Shown piece after piece: positions 33,365-46,654 of a stretch of 64,000 nucleotides of DNA. The notes beneath the pieces are model-generated. The model was not told the DNA's origin, ran no database searches, and saw only the letters and a list, made by a program, of their open reading frames with translations. Position numbers and translations under genes: made by a program. Positions within the stretch are counted from its first letter, which is position 1. Every line of letters begins with the position of its first letter. The DNA comes from Sphingomonas folli (GTDB lineage: Bacteria > Pseudomonadota > Alphaproteobacteria > Sphingomonadales > Sphingomonadaceae), in contig NZ_JAHXZL010000002.1 in the NCBI RefSeq assembly GCF_019429525.1, positions 1 to 64,000 of the forward strand, written 5' to 3'.

Positions 33365-33895
33365 ATGCCACGCCCCCCGCGCGCCCGCGCGCCGCTCGCC
33401 CTTCTCCCTCCCGCGCTCGCGATCGCGGCCTCGCTCGCGGGGTGCAGCGCCGACATGAGCGGCTATCCCTCGCTCGCGCCGCGGCCGGTCGAGAGACTGG
33501 GCTTCGAGGAACCCGCGACGCCGCCCCCCGTCCCGGTCGCCGCCGACCCGGCGCTCGACGCGCGGCTCGCCGAGATCGCCGCCGCGCGCGCCGCCGCCGC
33601 GCGCGACTTCGACGCCGCGGTCGAGCGCGCCGCCGCGCGCGCCGCCGCGGCGCGCGGCGCCGCCGCCGGGAGCGAGCGCTGGCTCGACGCGCAGACCGCG
33701 ATCGCCGAACTCGACTCGCTGCGCTCGACCCACGCCGACTCGGTCGGCCAGCTGGAGGAGCTGTCGGCGACGCGCGCGCAGGCGCTGCAGCCCGCCTATC
33801 CCGCGCTCGAGCGGGCGCTGGAGGCGGCGCGCGCCACCGCGACGGCGCAGACCGCGCGCATCGACTCGCTCGCGGCCTCGCTGCCGAGCGGCTGA
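33365..33895 (+). CDS. Ala/Arg-rich putative lipoprotein
   Basis: The 176-residue product has a lipoprotein signal (LLPPALAIAASLAGC, lipobox LAGC). A Pro-rich segment follows, then a long alanine-rich helical region (about residues 60-170) likely to form a coiled coil. No family is recognised. The start is placed at ATG 33365; longer frames overlap the tRNA gene and are rejected. Confidence 0.65.
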   Translation: MPRPPRARAPLALLPPALAIAASLAGCSADMSGYPSLAPRPVERLGFEEPATPPPVPVAADPALDARLAEIAAARAAAARDFDAAVERAAARAAAARGAAAGSERWLDAQTAIAELDSLRSTHADSVGQLEELSATRAQALQPAYPALERALEAARATATAQTARIDSLAASLPSG

Positions 33896-33966
33896 GCCGG
33901 GCGCGGCCGCCGCTTGACGGTGACGCGGATCACGCCAGGATCGAGCGCCTGGCTCGGAGGTGTGAG

Positions 33967-34359
33967 ATGATCGTACCCGAAGGATTCGCGGCCGTGACCC
34001 CGTATCTCTTCGCCGAGGGGGCGAGCGGCTACGTCGACTTTCTCGTGGCCGCGTTCGGCGCGCGCGAGGTCGGGCGCAGCGTCGCGCCGGACGGCAGCAT
34101 CGCCAACTGCCAGCTCCGCGTCGACACCGCGACGATCATGGTCAGCGAGGCGTCGGCGGCATTCCCGGCGAGCCGCGCCGCGCTGTACCTCTACGTCGCC
34201 GACGCGGACGCCGCGATGGCGCAGGCCGAACGCGCCGGCGCCGAGCGGATCATGGCGGTCGCCGACATGCCCTACGGCGATCGGCAGGGCGGCGTGCGCG
34301 ACCCGGCCGGCACCATCTGGTGGGTGTCGCAGCGCCTGAGCGACGCGCCCTATTTCTGA
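33967..34359 (+). CDS. VOC/glyoxalase-fold protein, PhnB-like
   Basis: The 130-residue product has paired beta-alpha-beta modules: AVTPYLFAEGASGYVDFLVA, FGAREVGR, GSIANCQLRVDTATIMVSEA, LYLYVADADAAMAQAERAGA and RQGGVRDPAGTIWWVSQRL. The last is a typical DPxGxxW end. The substrate is unknown. TGTGAG precedes the ATG weakly. Confidence 0.85.
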   Translation: MIVPEGFAAVTPYLFAEGASGYVDFLVAAFGAREVGRSVAPDGSIANCQLRVDTATIMVSEASAAFPASRAALYLYVADADAAMAQAERAGAERIMAVADMPYGDRQGGVRDPAGTIWWVSQRLSDAPYF

Positions 34360-34407
34360 CTGGCGGGGACTCCCGCTCCCCCGCCTGAGCGCACCGCCGT
34401 CGCCGCG

Positions 34408-36609
34408 TCAGAACCGGAGCAGCGGCAGGATCGTGGCATAGTCGTCGCTCCAGGGCGCGAAACCGGGGCGCCGCCGCAGCGCGTGCCAGTCGCCGTCGTC
34501 GCCCGCCAGCAGCGCCTGGGTCCAGGGGTCGCGCGTCAGCACGATCCAGGACGAGGGAACGGCCTCCTCCTCGCCCGCGACCGGGACATGGTCGAGGATC
34601 AGCGCGCGCCAGCCGCCCGCGCGCGCCGCCGCGGCGACTACCGGGCCCAGGTTCACGAAGCGGTTGGAGATATGCACCGCGAGCACGCCGTGACGCGCCA
34701 GCACGCGCGCGTAGACCGCGAACGCCTCGACCGTCAGCAGGTGCATCGGCACCGCGTCCGAGGAGAAAGCGTCCAGCGCGAGCAGGTCGAGGCTGGCGGG
34801 CGCGGCGCGCTCGAGCGACACGCGCGCGTCGCCGAGTTCGACCGCCGCGCCGGGCGCGCAGTCGGCGAGGAAGGTGAAGCGACGCCGCGCGCTGAGCTCG
34901 GCCATCGCCGGATCGATCTCGTAGAAGCGCCAGCGCTGCCCGGGGCGCGCGTAGCAGGCGAGCGTCCCCGTCCCGAGCCCGACGACGCCGACCCGCGCAT
35001 GCTCGCCGAACAGCAGCGGCGCGGCACGCAGCGCGCGGCCGACGCCGCTCTCGGGCGTGTAATAGGTCGTCGGCACGCGCTCGCGCGCGGGCGTGCCGGT
35101 GAGCTGGACGCCGTGGAGCGTGGTGCCATGGACGAGCGTGCGCCGCCGCGGCTCCTCCACCAGCGTGTAGACCCCGAAGTAGCTGCGCAGCCGCGCCCCC
35201 GGCTCGAGCGAGAGCGACAGCGAGCGGAAGCCGCCGAACAGCAGCAGGGCGCTCGCCAGCACCATCAGATAGGGCGGACGCGCGCCGAGCGTGACCAGCC
35301 CGACCGCGGCGATCACCGCGAAGGTCGCGCCGGTGTGGCGCACCGTGCGCAGGCCGCCCGCCTCATGCGCGAACACGCCCGCGACGACCGCCAGCGCGAG
35401 CGCGATCACGGCGACGGCCGCCCAGCGCGCCCCGCGCCGCGCCCACAGCACGCGCAGCGCGGCGGCGAGCGGCTCCTGCGGCACCAGCGCGCCCGCGGCG
35501 AGGATCAGGATCGGATATTCCCACGTCCAGTCGAACAGGATCGGCGCGACCAGCCCCGCGAACACGCCGCCCAGCGCGCCGCCGACCGCCATCGCCAGGT
35601 AGAAGCCGGTCAGTCGTGCCGGCTCGGGGCGCAGCCGGTACAGCCGCGCGTGCAGCGCGACCGAGATCATGAAGAGCAGCAGCAGCGCCATCAGCGTGCT
35701 CGCGGTCGCCATGTCGGCGAAGCCGCCCATCATGATGCCGCCGAACAGCAGGATCGTCACCGGCGCCGCGCGCGTCAGCGTGTCGGCGAGCCAGCGTCGC
35801 GCCGCGAAGGCGATCGAGAAGCTTAGCAGGTACAGCGCCAGCGGGATCACCCACAGCAGCGGCATCGCCACCAGGTCGGTGCTGATGAAGGTCGACGTCG
35901 CGAGCATCATGCCCGAGGGCACCAGGCCGAGGATCACCCACAGCAGCACGCGCGACCGCGGCGGCGGCGGCGCGCTCGGGGCGACGTCGGCGGCGGAGGT
36001 CGCGCGCGGCGGCAGCCGGGTCGCGCACAGCAGCACCAGCGCGAGCAGCAGCAGATACCCCCCGCTCCACAGCCAGCGCTGCTGGGTCACCGGCAGCAGC
36101 GGCTCGACCAGCAGCGGGAAGGCGATCAGCCCCGCGAAGCTGCCGAGGTTCGAGGCGGCGTAGAGCGGGTACGGGTCGGTGCCCGGCCGCGCCAGCTCGT
36201 ACCAGCGCTGCATCAGCGGCGCCTGCGACGACACCGCGAAGAACAGCGGCCCGATCGAGAGTGCGAACAGATAGGGCACCCACAGCGCCGGCTCGGCGCC
36301 CGCGGGCAGCGCGCGGTCGCTCAGCCCGATCGGCAGGAAGGCGCAGGCGACGAGGAGCAGCGCGAGGTGGATCGCGCGCTGCCGCCGCGGCGCCAGCCGG
36401 CCGAGCCAATGCGCGTAGCCGTAGCCGCCGAGCAGCAGCGCCTGGTAGACCAGCATCGCCGAGTTCCACACCGCCGGGGCGCCGCCGAGCCGCGGCAGCG
36501 CCAGCCGCGCGATCATCGGCTGCACCAGGAACAGCAGGAACGAGCCCGTCAGCATGGTCGCGACGAACAGCGGCGCCACGCCGCCGCGCCGCGCCCGCGG
36601 CTCAGCCAC
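34408..36609 (-). CDS. Membrane protein with C-terminal spermidine-synthase-like domain
   Basis: This 733-residue protein has about 12-14 hydrophobic helices over residues 10-450, then a Rossmann methyltransferase-like/spermidine-synthase fold: ARVGVVGLGTGTLACYARPG, WRFYEIDPAMAEL, LDLLALDAFSSDAVPMHLLT, and LARHGVLAVHISNRFVNLGP. Such MFS-spermidine synthase fusions are common, but the substrate is unproven. It overlaps the following GNAT start region by eight bases. Confidence 0.88.
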   Translation of the reverse strand: MAEPRARRGGVAPLFVATMLTGSFLLFLVQPMIARLALPRLGGAPAVWNSAMLVYQALLLGGYGYAHWLGRLAPRRQRAIHLALLLVACAFLPIGLSDRALPAGAEPALWVPYLFALSIGPLFFAVSSQAPLMQRWYELARPGTDPYPLYAASNLGSFAGLIAFPLLVEPLLPVTQQRWLWSGGYLLLLALVLLCATRLPPRATSAADVAPSAPPPPRSRVLLWVILGLVPSGMMLATSTFISTDLVAMPLLWVIPLALYLLSFSIAFAARRWLADTLTRAAPVTILLFGGIMMGGFADMATASTLMALLLLFMISVALHARLYRLRPEPARLTGFYLAMAVGGALGGVFAGLVAPILFDWTWEYPILILAAGALVPQEPLAAALRVLWARRGARWAAVAVIALALAVVAGVFAHEAGGLRTVRHTGATFAVIAAVGLVTLGARPPYLMVLASALLLFGGFRSLSLSLEPGARLRSYFGVYTLVEEPRRRTLVHGTTLHGVQLTGTPARERVPTTYYTPESGVGRALRAAPLLFGEHARVGVVGLGTGTLACYARPGQRWRFYEIDPAMAELSARRRFTFLADCAPGAAVELGDARVSLERAAPASLDLLALDAFSSDAVPMHLLTVEAFAVYARVLARHGVLAVHISNRFVNLGPVVAAAARAGGWRALILDHVPVAGEEEAVPSSWIVLTRDPWTQALLAGDDGDWHALRRRPGFAPWSDDYATILPLLRF

Positions 36610-37131
36610 GCGTCGGCCGCGCGATGCGATAGAGCAGGTGGCGCCGCAGCGGGTCGCCCGCCTCCAGCTCGGGATGGTCGAAGTCGCCGCCGATCACCCG
36701 CGTCATGCCCAGCCGCTCCATCAGCAGGCGGCTGCGCGTGTTGCCGGGCACCGTGACCGCCGCGATCGTCGGCACGTCGAGATGCTCCCACGCCCATTCG
36801 AGGCAGGCGGTGGCCGCCTCATGCGCATAGCCCCTGCCCCAGTGCGCGCGGCCGAGCCGCCAGCCGATCTCGACCTCGCCCGCGATCGGGCGCGGCAGCG
36901 GCAGCAGCCCGCACAGGCCGATGAAAGTGCGATCGGCGCGTCGCTCCACCGCCCAGAAGCAATGGCCGTAGCGCGCCTGCGCCGCCGCCATGCGCCGCCA
37001 CGCGCGGCGGCTCTCGCGCCGCGTCTCGGACGGGCCGATATGGCGCATCACCTCGGCGTCCTGCGCCATCGCGTGGAAGGACTCGACGTCCTCGGCGCGC
37101 CAGCCGCGCAGCGTCAGCCGCTCGGTCTCGA

Positions 37132-37135
<4 letters not shown>
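36602..37135 (-). CDS. GNAT acetyltransferase, RimJ/RimL type (first of pair)
   Basis: The 177-residue product contains MIETERLTLRGWRAEDVES, EIGWRLGRAHWGRGYAHEAA (acetyl-CoA loop GRGYAHEA), and TVPGNTRSRLLMERLGM. It closely resembles the next gene in layout. Its ATG overlaps the stop of that gene by four bases. Probably N-terminal or small-molecule acetylation; target unknown. Confidence 0.9.
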
Positions 37136-38693
<1,558 letters not shown>

Positions 38694-38732
38694 TTACGGC
38701 AGCGGAACTGCCGCTCGCGCGTTAGCCGGCGC

Positions 38733-39620
38733 ATGAGAGAGATCCGCTCCGCCGCGCTCGTCGTCAACGCCAAGTCGCGGCGCGGGCGCAAGCTGTTCCG
38801 CCGCGCCTGTCGGCGGCTGCGCGAGCTGCCGTTCAAGGTCGAGCCGCACGCGGTCAAGGACCCGAAGCACCTCGACCGCACCGTGCGCAAGGCGCTGGAG
38901 AAGAAACCCGACCTCCTCATCCTCGGCGGCGGCGACGGCACCATCAGCGGGCTGGTCGACCTGATGGTCGGGCACGACGTCGTGCTCGGCGTGCTGCCGC
39001 TCGGCACCGCCAACAGCTTCGCGCGCACGCTGGGGCTCCCGCTCGACATCGACGGCGCGATCGAGGTGTTCCGCACCGGCGCGCCGCGGCGGATCGACCT
39101 CGGCATGATCGACGACGATTATTTCGCCAACTGCGCCGCGATGGGGCTGAGCCCGCAGATCGCCGAGACGGTGCCGCACCGGCTCAAGAAGGTGGCGGGG
39201 CGGCTCGGCTATCTCGGCTGGGCGGGCTATCAGCTGACCCGCTTCCGGCCGTTCACGCTCTACGTCGACGCGGGTGACGGCAAGGGCGAGCAGAAGCTCA
39301 AGGCGGTCGAGGTGCGGATCTCCAACGGCCCCTATCACGGCGGCACCTGGCTGGTGGACGAGGCCGCGGTCGACTCGGGCAAGATCGTCGTCCAGGTGGT
39401 GAAGGGCCATTACAAGCGCCGGCTGGTGACCAACTGGGCGGCGAGCTGGCTCGGCCGCGACGAGCGCCACCACGAGGTCGTGACCTTCTCGGGCACGTCG
39501 ATCCGGGTGAGGAGCGACCCGCCGCTGCCGATCTCGATCGACGGCGAGGTGCTGGCGCACACGCCGGTCACCGCGCATGTCGCCGCCGGCGTGATCGAGG
39601 TGATGGCGCCGCGGGGGTGA
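38733..39620 (+). CDS. Lipid kinase of the diacylglycerol kinase catalytic family
   Basis: The 295-residue product contains SAALVVNAKSRRGRKLFRRA, LLILGGGDGTISGLVDLMVG (GGGDGT nucleotide-binding motif), LGVLPLGTANSFARTLGLPL, and a C-terminal beta domain with PISIDGEVLAHTPVTAHV. It phosphorylates a lipid such as diacylglycerol or a sphingoid-type lipid; the substrate cannot be told. Divergent from hemB. Confidence 0.9.
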   Translation: MREIRSAALVVNAKSRRGRKLFRRACRRLRELPFKVEPHAVKDPKHLDRTVRKALEKKPDLLILGGGDGTISGLVDLMVGHDVVLGVLPLGTANSFARTLGLPLDIDGAIEVFRTGAPRRIDLGMIDDDYFANCAAMGLSPQIAETVPHRLKKVAGRLGYLGWAGYQLTRFRPFTLYVDAGDGKGEQKLKAVEVRISNGPYHGGTWLVDEAAVDSGKIVVQVVKGHYKRRLVTNWAASWLGRDERHHEVVTFSGTSIRVRSDPPLPISIDGEVLAHTPVTAHVAAGVIEVMAPRG

Positions 39621-39652
39621 GCGCTGGAGTTTGAGGGAGCCTGCGGCATGCC

Positions 39653-39791
39653 AATCCTCCCCGGCACGGGGAGGGGGGCTGCGCCCAGGCGCGGTGGAGG
39701 GGGGCCTCCACCAACGCTGCGCTTCGTGGCCAGCCCCCTCCACCACCGCGCTGGCGCGCGGCGGTCCCCCTCCCCGCCGAGCGGGGAGGAT
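39653..39791. repeat. Palindromic intergenic repeat, family 1 copy a
   Basis: The ends are inverted (ATCCTCCCCG at the left, CGGGGAGGAT at the right). An inner dyad GTGGAGGGGG / CCCCCTCCAC is present. The same architecture recurs at 60595-60735 and, less exactly, at 44644-44775 and 49704-49800. No gene lies within it. Confidence 0.75.
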
Positions 39792-39851
39792 CGTGCCCTC
39801 CCCCACACCGCAGGGTCGACTTCGCCCGCGCCGCCCCCTAGATCGCGCGCC

Positions 39852-41033
39852 ATGTCCGCCGTTCCCCAGCCCGAGGTCGTGACGCTCGGCTGCCGCCTCA
39901 ACATCGCCGAGAGCGAGGCGATCCGCCAGCTCGCCGGTGCACGCGTGGCGGTGGTGAACGGCTGCGGCGTCACGAACCAGGCGATGCGTGACACGCGCGC
40001 GGCGGTGCGCCGGCTGCGGCGCCGCCGGCCCGACGCGGAGCTCGTCGTCACCGGCTGCGCCGCCGAGATGGACCGCGCCGGCTTCGCCGCCATGCCCGAG
40101 GTTGACCGCCTCGTGCCGAACGCCGCCAAGCTGCTGCCGACGAGCTGGGGCGCGCGCGGCAACGCGCCCCGCCCGCGCGCGCAGACCCGCGCCTTCGTCG
40201 GCGTGCAGAACGGCTGCGACCACGCCTGCACCTTCTGCGCCATCCCGCAGGGGCGCGGCGCGAGCCGCAGCGACGCGATCGCCGAGATCGTGCCCAGCGT
40301 CGCGGCGTTGGTCGAGGCGGGGCAGCGCGAGGTGGTGCTGAGCGGGGTCGACCTCGCCAGCTACGACGACCGCGGCGCGGGCCTCGCCGCGCTGATCGAG
40401 CGGCTGCTCGCGGGCGTGCCCGGGCTGGAGCGAGTCCGCCTCTCCTCGCTCGACCCGCACGTGATCGACGACGCGCTGTTCGCGCTGCTCACCCGGGAGC
40501 CGCGGGTCATGCCGCACGTCCACCTCTCGCTCCAGGCGGGCGACGACCTGATCCTCAAGCGCATGCGCCGGCGCCACCGCCGCGCCGGGGCGCTGGCGCT
40601 GGTCGAGCGGCTGCGCGCGGCGCGACCCGAGCTGGCGATCGGGGCCGACCTGATCGCGGGTTTCCCGACCGAGGACGAGGCGATGTTCGCCAACACGCTC
40701 GCGCTGATCGAGCAGGCCGACATCACCCACGCGCACGTCTTCCCCTACTCGCCGCGCGCGGGCACGCCGGCCGCGCGCATGCCGCAGGTCGAGCCCGAGG
40801 TGGCGCGCGCCCGCGCCGCGACGCTGCGCGCCGCCTCGGCCGCGCGGCTCGCGCGCCGGCTGGCGGCGCAGGTCGGCACGGTGCGGCGCGTGCTGGTCGA
40901 GCGCCCCGGCGACCGTGGCCACGCCCCCGATTTCAGCGCGGTCCGCCTCGCCGCCCCCCTCCCCATCGGCAGCGTGCACGACGTCACGATCGTCGCCGCC
41001 GCGCCCGACCATCTCACCGGAACGATCGCATGA
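39852..41033 (+). CDS. mtaB: tRNA methylthiotransferase, MtaB type
   Basis: The 393-residue product begins with an N-terminal UPF0004 domain: VVTLGCRLNIAESEAIR, VVNGCGVTNQAMRDTRAAVR, VVTGCAAEM (three cluster Cys). The radical-SAM motif is GVQNGCDHACTFCAIPQGRG (CxxxCxxC), followed by VVLSGVDLASYDD and a C-terminal TRAM-like end. It makes ms2t6A at position 37 of tRNAs reading ANN codons. Its stop overlaps ftsY. Confidence 0.92.
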   Translation: MSAVPQPEVVTLGCRLNIAESEAIRQLAGARVAVVNGCGVTNQAMRDTRAAVRRLRRRRPDAELVVTGCAAEMDRAGFAAMPEVDRLVPNAAKLLPTSWGARGNAPRPRAQTRAFVGVQNGCDHACTFCAIPQGRGASRSDAIAEIVPSVAALVEAGQREVVLSGVDLASYDDRGAGLAALIERLLAGVPGLERVRLSSLDPHVIDDALFALLTREPRVMPHVHLSLQAGDDLILKRMRRRHRRAGALALVERLRAARPELAIGADLIAGFPTEDEAMFANTLALIEQADITHAHVFPYSPRAGTPAARMPQVEPEVARARAATLRAASAARLARRLAAQVGTVRRVLVERPGDRGHAPDFSAVRLAAPLPIGSVHDVTIVAAAPDHLTGTIA

Positions 41034-41962
41034 GCACGAGCTGGCACGACAAGCTGCTGGGCGGCTTCCGCCGCACCTCCGACCGGCTGGTCGGCAATCT
41101 CGCCGGTCTCGGCGGCGCGCGGCTCGAGGAGCACACGCTCGACGAGGTCGAGGAGGCGCTGATCGGCTCCGACCTCGGCCCCGAGACCGCGGGCCGGGTC
41201 CGCGCGCGGCTCGCCGAGGGCACGTTCGAGCGCAACATGGAGGAGCTCGGCATCCGCCTCGTCGTCGCCGAGGAGGTGGAGAAGGTGCTGGCGCAGGTGG
41301 CCAAGCCGCTCGGCATCGACGCTTTCCCGCGCCCGCAGGTGGTGCTGGTGATCGGCGTCAACGGCTCGGGCAAGACCACCACCATCGCCAAGCTGGCGCA
41401 TTTGTTCCTCGAGCAGGACTATCAGGTGATGCTCGCCGCGGGCGACACCTTCCGCGCCGCCGCGATCGGCCAGCTGCGCACCTGGGCCGAGCGGATCGGC
41501 GTGCCGATCGTCACCGGGCCCGAGGGCGGCGACGCCGCCGGGATCGTGTGGGACGCGGTGAAGAAGGCGACCGAGATCGGCACCGACGTGCTGATCGTCG
41601 ACACCGCCGGCCGGCTGCAGAACAAGCGCGAGCTGATGGACGAGCTCGCCAAGATCCGCCGCGTGCTCGGCCGGCTCAACCCCGCCGCGCCGCACGACGT
41701 GCTGCTGGTGCTCGACGCCACCACCGGGCAGAACGCGCTCAACCAGATCGAGGTGTTCAAGGAGGTGGCGGGGGTCACCGGGCTCGTCATGACCAAGCTC
41801 GACGGCACCGCGCGCGGCGGCGTGCTGGTGGCGGCGGCGGAGCGCTACGGCCTGCCGATCCACGCCATCGGGGTCGGCGAGCAGATGGACGATCTGCGCC
41901 CGTTCGACGCGCGCGAGGTCAGCCGCATCATCGCCGGGGTCGACACGGGGCCGCGCAAGTGA
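41030..41962 (+). CDS. ftsY: Signal recognition particle receptor FtsY
   Basis: This 310-residue SRP GTPase has the N domain (TLDEVEEALIGSDLGPETAG) and G motifs GVNGSGKTTTIAKLAH (G1), DTFRAAAIGQL (G2), DVLIVDTAGRLQNKRELMDE (G3), TKLDGTARGG (G4) and AIGVGEQMDDLRPF (G5). The acidic A domain of enterobacterial FtsY is absent. It docks SRP-ribosome complexes at the inner membrane. Stop and next start overlap (GTGA). Confidence 0.96.
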   Translation: MSTSWHDKLLGGFRRTSDRLVGNLAGLGGARLEEHTLDEVEEALIGSDLGPETAGRVRARLAEGTFERNMEELGIRLVVAEEVEKVLAQVAKPLGIDAFPRPQVVLVIGVNGSGKTTTIAKLAHLFLEQDYQVMLAAGDTFRAAAIGQLRTWAERIGVPIVTGPEGGDAAGIVWDAVKKATEIGTDVLIVDTAGRLQNKRELMDELAKIRRVLGRLNPAAPHDVLLVLDATTGQNALNQIEVFKEVAGVTGLVMTKLDGTARGGVLVAAAERYGLPIHAIGVGEQMDDLRPFDAREVSRIIAGVDTGPRK

Positions 41963-42660
41963 GCGCGACGCCGAAGGAGTCCGCGGGCGCGCGGGCGCTA
42001 GTCGATTACGGCCCGCTCGCGGTGTTCTTCGCGGTCAACTTCCTGCTGCCGGGCGAGAGCGCGCGGCGGATCGTCGGCGCGCTCACGCCCGCTCTGTCGG
42101 ATCTGACGAAGGTCGAGGCGCTGCTGCTCGCGCGCGTGATCGTCGCCACCGCCGCCTTCGTGCTGGCGAGCGTCGTCGCGCTGGTGATCGCCAAGGCGAA
42201 GCTCGGCCGCGTGCCGCCGATGCTGCTGATCTCGGCCGGGCTGGTGATCGTGTTCGGCGGGCTGACGATGTATTTCCGCGACCCGCGCTTCATCCAGACC
42301 AAGCCGACGATCGTCTACGCGCTGCTCGCCGCGACATTGGGCTTCGGCGCCGCGACGGGGCGGCCGCTGCTGCAGCAGCTGATGGGGTCGAGCTACCCCG
42401 GGCTGAGCGAGCGCGGCTGGCACCGGCTCACGCTCAACTGGGTGTGGTTCTTCGTCGCCATGGCCTTCGCCAACGAGGCGGTGTGGCGCGGCGCCGCCGC
42501 GCTATACGGCGCGCAGCGCGGCTGGGACCTGTGGGCGATCTACAAGGTATGGGTGGTGATCCCGGCGACGATGCTGTTCGCGGTGGCCAACGTGCCGATG
42601 CTGATGCGCCACGGGCTGAACCTGGGCGACGAGGCGCCGCCGTTGCCGCCCGAGGGCTGA
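41959..42660 (+). CDS. Inner-membrane septation protein, YciB/IspZ family
   Basis: GTG start; 233 residues with six TM helices. Family phrases are [56 protein letters not shown], and [14 protein letters not shown]. The family affects cell envelope and septation. Translationally coupled to ftsY, a common alphaproteobacterial pairing. Confidence 0.9.
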   Translation: MSATPKESAGARALVDYGPLAVFFAVNFLLPGESARRIVGALTPALSDLTKVEALLLARVIVATAAFVLASVVALVIAKAKLGRVPPMLLISAGLVIVFGGLTMYFRDPRFIQTKPTIVYALLAATLGFGAATGRPLLQQLMGSSYPGLSERGWHRLTLNWVWFFVAMAFANEAVWRGAAALYGAQRGWDLWAIYKVWVVIPATMLFAVANVPMLMRHGLNLGDEAPPLPPEG

Positions 42661-42703
42661 GCGCCGCGCGACGACGACGAGGATCGAGGAGAGAGAACGA
42701 GCG

Positions 42704-44632
<1,929 letters not shown>

Positions 44633-44643
44633 GGCGGGCAGAT

Positions 44644-44775
44644 GCTCCCCGTCACGGGGAGGGGAGCGGCGACGCGCGGCGTCGGGGTGGAGGGGGTTCA
44701 CCGCGAGCGAGCCGGGGCGCGGGAGGAGAGCCCCCTCACCAGACCTCGGCTGCTCCCCGTCCGATGCCGGGGAAG
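44644..44775. repeat. Palindromic intergenic repeat, family 1 copy b (degenerate)
   Basis: It begins GCTCCCCGTCACGGGGAGGG, has an inner GGTGGAGGGGG, and ends with CTCCCCGTCC...CCGGGGAAG. Same layout as the copies at 39653 and 60595 but less symmetrical. It fills most of the 206-base gap between acs and the hydrolase. Confidence 0.6.
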
Positions 44776-44838
44776 ACGGTTGTCAGACTCGCTCGGCGCG
44801 CAGACGCGACCGCCCGGAAGAGGGTCGCGGAGAAAGGC

Positions 44839-45630
44839 TCAGTGCGCCCGCTCCCCGCCACCGCTCCCGAGCCACGCGCGCAACAGCGCGCTCACCCGCT
44901 CGGGCTCCTCGAGCGCGGGCATGTGACCGCAGTCGGGTAGCACGTGGAGCGTCGCGCCGGGGATCGCCGCCGCCAGCTCGCGCGCGTGCTCGACCGGGGT
45001 GATCCGGTCGCCCTCGCCGACCACCACCAGCGTCTCCACCGCGATCCGCGGCAGCGCCGCGACGCCGTCGGGGCGGCACATGATCGCGTGCTGCTGGCGC
45101 AGGAAGGCCTGCTTGCCGACGCGCTGCGCCATCGCGCGCATCGCGTCGCCGACGCCGTCGTCGACGTGGGTCGGGTGGACCAGCTCGCCGAGCAGCTTGC
45201 GGGTCACGCCGACGAAGGCGCCGCGGCGCAGCGAGTCGATCCCCGCCTGGCGCTGCGCGGTGCGCGCCGGCGTGTCGCCGCGCGCGCTGGTGTCGATCAG
45301 CGCGAGCCGGCGGACCCGCTCGGGCGCCTGGCGCATGATCTCGAGCGCGACATAGCCGCCCATCGACAGCGCCGCGAGCGAGAACAGCGGCGGCGCCACC
45401 GCGAGGACGCGGCGCGCCATCGCCTCGACCGTGTCGTCGAGCGTCAGGTCCGCGACCATCGGCGAGGCGACGTCGGCGAGCGCCTCGACCTGATACCGCC
45501 AGAGCGCCTGGTCGCACAGGAGACCGGGCAGCAGCACCAGCGGCTCATACGCGGCCGGTGCGGGTGCGACGGGCCGTCGCGTCCCCGCCCCGCTCGCCGC
45601 CCACCCCAGATCGATCGCCGCCGTCGCCAT
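44839..45630 (-). CDS. Alpha/beta hydrolase
   Basis: The 263-residue product contains PLVLLPGLLCDQALWRYQ (oxyanion region), LFSLAALSMGGYVALEIMRQ (nucleophile elbow with Ser in LSMGG), LVVVGEGDRITPVEHARELA (catalytic Asp) and HVLPDCGHMPALEEPERV (catalytic His). The full triad is present; the substrate is unknown. Divergent from the LysR gene, which may regulate it. Confidence 0.9.
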   Translation of the reverse strand: MATAAIDLGWAASGAGTRRPVAPAPAAYEPLVLLPGLLCDQALWRYQVEALADVASPMVADLTLDDTVEAMARRVLAVAPPLFSLAALSMGGYVALEIMRQAPERVRRLALIDTSARGDTPARTAQRQAGIDSLRRGAFVGVTRKLLGELVHPTHVDDGVGDAMRAMAQRVGKQAFLRQQHAIMCRPDGVAALPRIAVETLVVVGEGDRITPVEHARELAAAIPGATLHVLPDCGHMPALEEPERVSALLRAWLGSGGGERAH

Positions 45631-45670
45631 CGCGCACCTCCGTCACGACGGATATGCGGCTTGCACCGGT

Positions 45671-45687
45671 CATATGTCCAATACATG
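45671..45687. promoter_or_regulatory. Candidate LysR-type operator between hydrolase and LysR gene
   Basis: CATATGTCCAATACATG has the dyad ATGT-N5-ACAT and a T-N11-A core. It lies in the 88-base divergent gap, the standard place for LysR-type binding. Confidence 0.4.
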
Positions 45688-45718
45688 CTACACGCGATCT
45701 CAATAGCCAGGAGCGATG

Positions 45719-46654
45719 ATGGAGCTGCGCCACCTCCGCTATTTCCTCGCGGTCGCCGAGGAGCGGCACTTCACCCGCGCGGCACGCCGGCTCGGCATCG
45801 CGCAGCCGGCGCTCAGCCAGCAGATCAAGGACCTGGAGCGCGAGATCGGCGCCGCGCTGTTCCACCGGGTACCCCATGGCGCCGAGCTGACCGCCGCCGG
45901 GGCGAGCTTCCTCGATCGCGTGCGGGCGGTGCCGCGGCTCGTCGCCGACGCCGTCGAGGAGGCGCGCCGCGCCGCGCGCGGGGAGATCGGCTCGCTGCGG
46001 CTCGGCTTCACCGGCTCGGCGGCGTTCAACCAGCGCGTGCCCGCCGCGATCCGCACCTTCCGCCGCGCCTTCCCCGCGGTCGAGCTGACACTGCGCGAGG
46101 CGAACTCCAACGCGCTGGTCGACTGGCTGCGCGAGGGCGCGCTCGACCTCGCCTTCCTCCGCCCCGAGGGGATCGCGCGCGACGGGCTGACGCTCCATCC
46201 GATCGCGGCGGAGCCACTGATCGCCGCGCTCGCCGCGAGCCGGATGCCGCACGCGGCGCCGATCCGGCTGGCCGAGCTGGCCGAGGATTCATTCGTGATG
46301 ACCCCGCGCGCGCTCGGGCCGACGCTGTACGACGCCACCGTGGCGGCGTGCCGCGAGGCGGGCTTCGAGCCTCTGCCCGGCCAGTCCGCGCCGCAGGTCG
46401 CCTCGGTGCTGGCGCTGGTGGCGGCCGAGCTGGGCGTGGCGCTGGTGCCCGCCTCGATGCGCGACACCCCGCTCAAGGGCGTGACCTACCACGACCTGCT
46501 CGACTCGAGCGCGCGTGCGTCGCTGGCGCTGGCGACGCGCCGCGATGAGCGCTCGCCCGCGGTGGCGGCGTTCGTCGCGGAGGCGCGGCGCGGCCTTGAG
46601 GGGGAGATCGAGAAGGCTTCCGAGGCGGCGATCGAGAAGACGGCCGAGGATTAA
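45719..46654 (+). CDS. LysR-family transcriptional regulator
   Basis: The 311-residue product starts MELRHLRYFLAVAEERHFTR, with the helix-turn-helix AARRLGIAQPALSQQIKDLE. A periplasmic-binding-type effector domain follows (LRLGFTGSAAFN, LVDWLREGALDLAFLRPEG). AGGAG favours the second of two adjacent ATG codons. The effector is unknown; the divergent hydrolase is the likely target. Confidence 0.92.
   Translation: MELRHLRYFLAVAEERHFTRAARRLGIAQPALSQQIKDLEREIGAALFHRVPHGAELTAAGASFLDRVRAVPRLVADAVEEARRAARGEIGSLRLGFTGSAAFNQRVPAAIRTFRRAFPAVELTLREANSNALVDWLREGALDLAFLRPEGIARDGLTLHPIAAEPLIAALAASRMPHAAPIRLAELAEDSFVMTPRALGPTLYDATVAACREAGFEPLPGQSAPQVASVLALVAAELGVALVPASMRDTPLKGVTYHDLLDSSARASLALATRRDERSPAVAAFVAEARRGLEGEIEKASEAAIEKTAED

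Noticed and set aside
38694..41012. A 772-residue minus-strand frame
   Set aside because: It is antisense to the lipid kinase and mtaB genes, both with clear catalytic motifs, and has shadow-frame composition.
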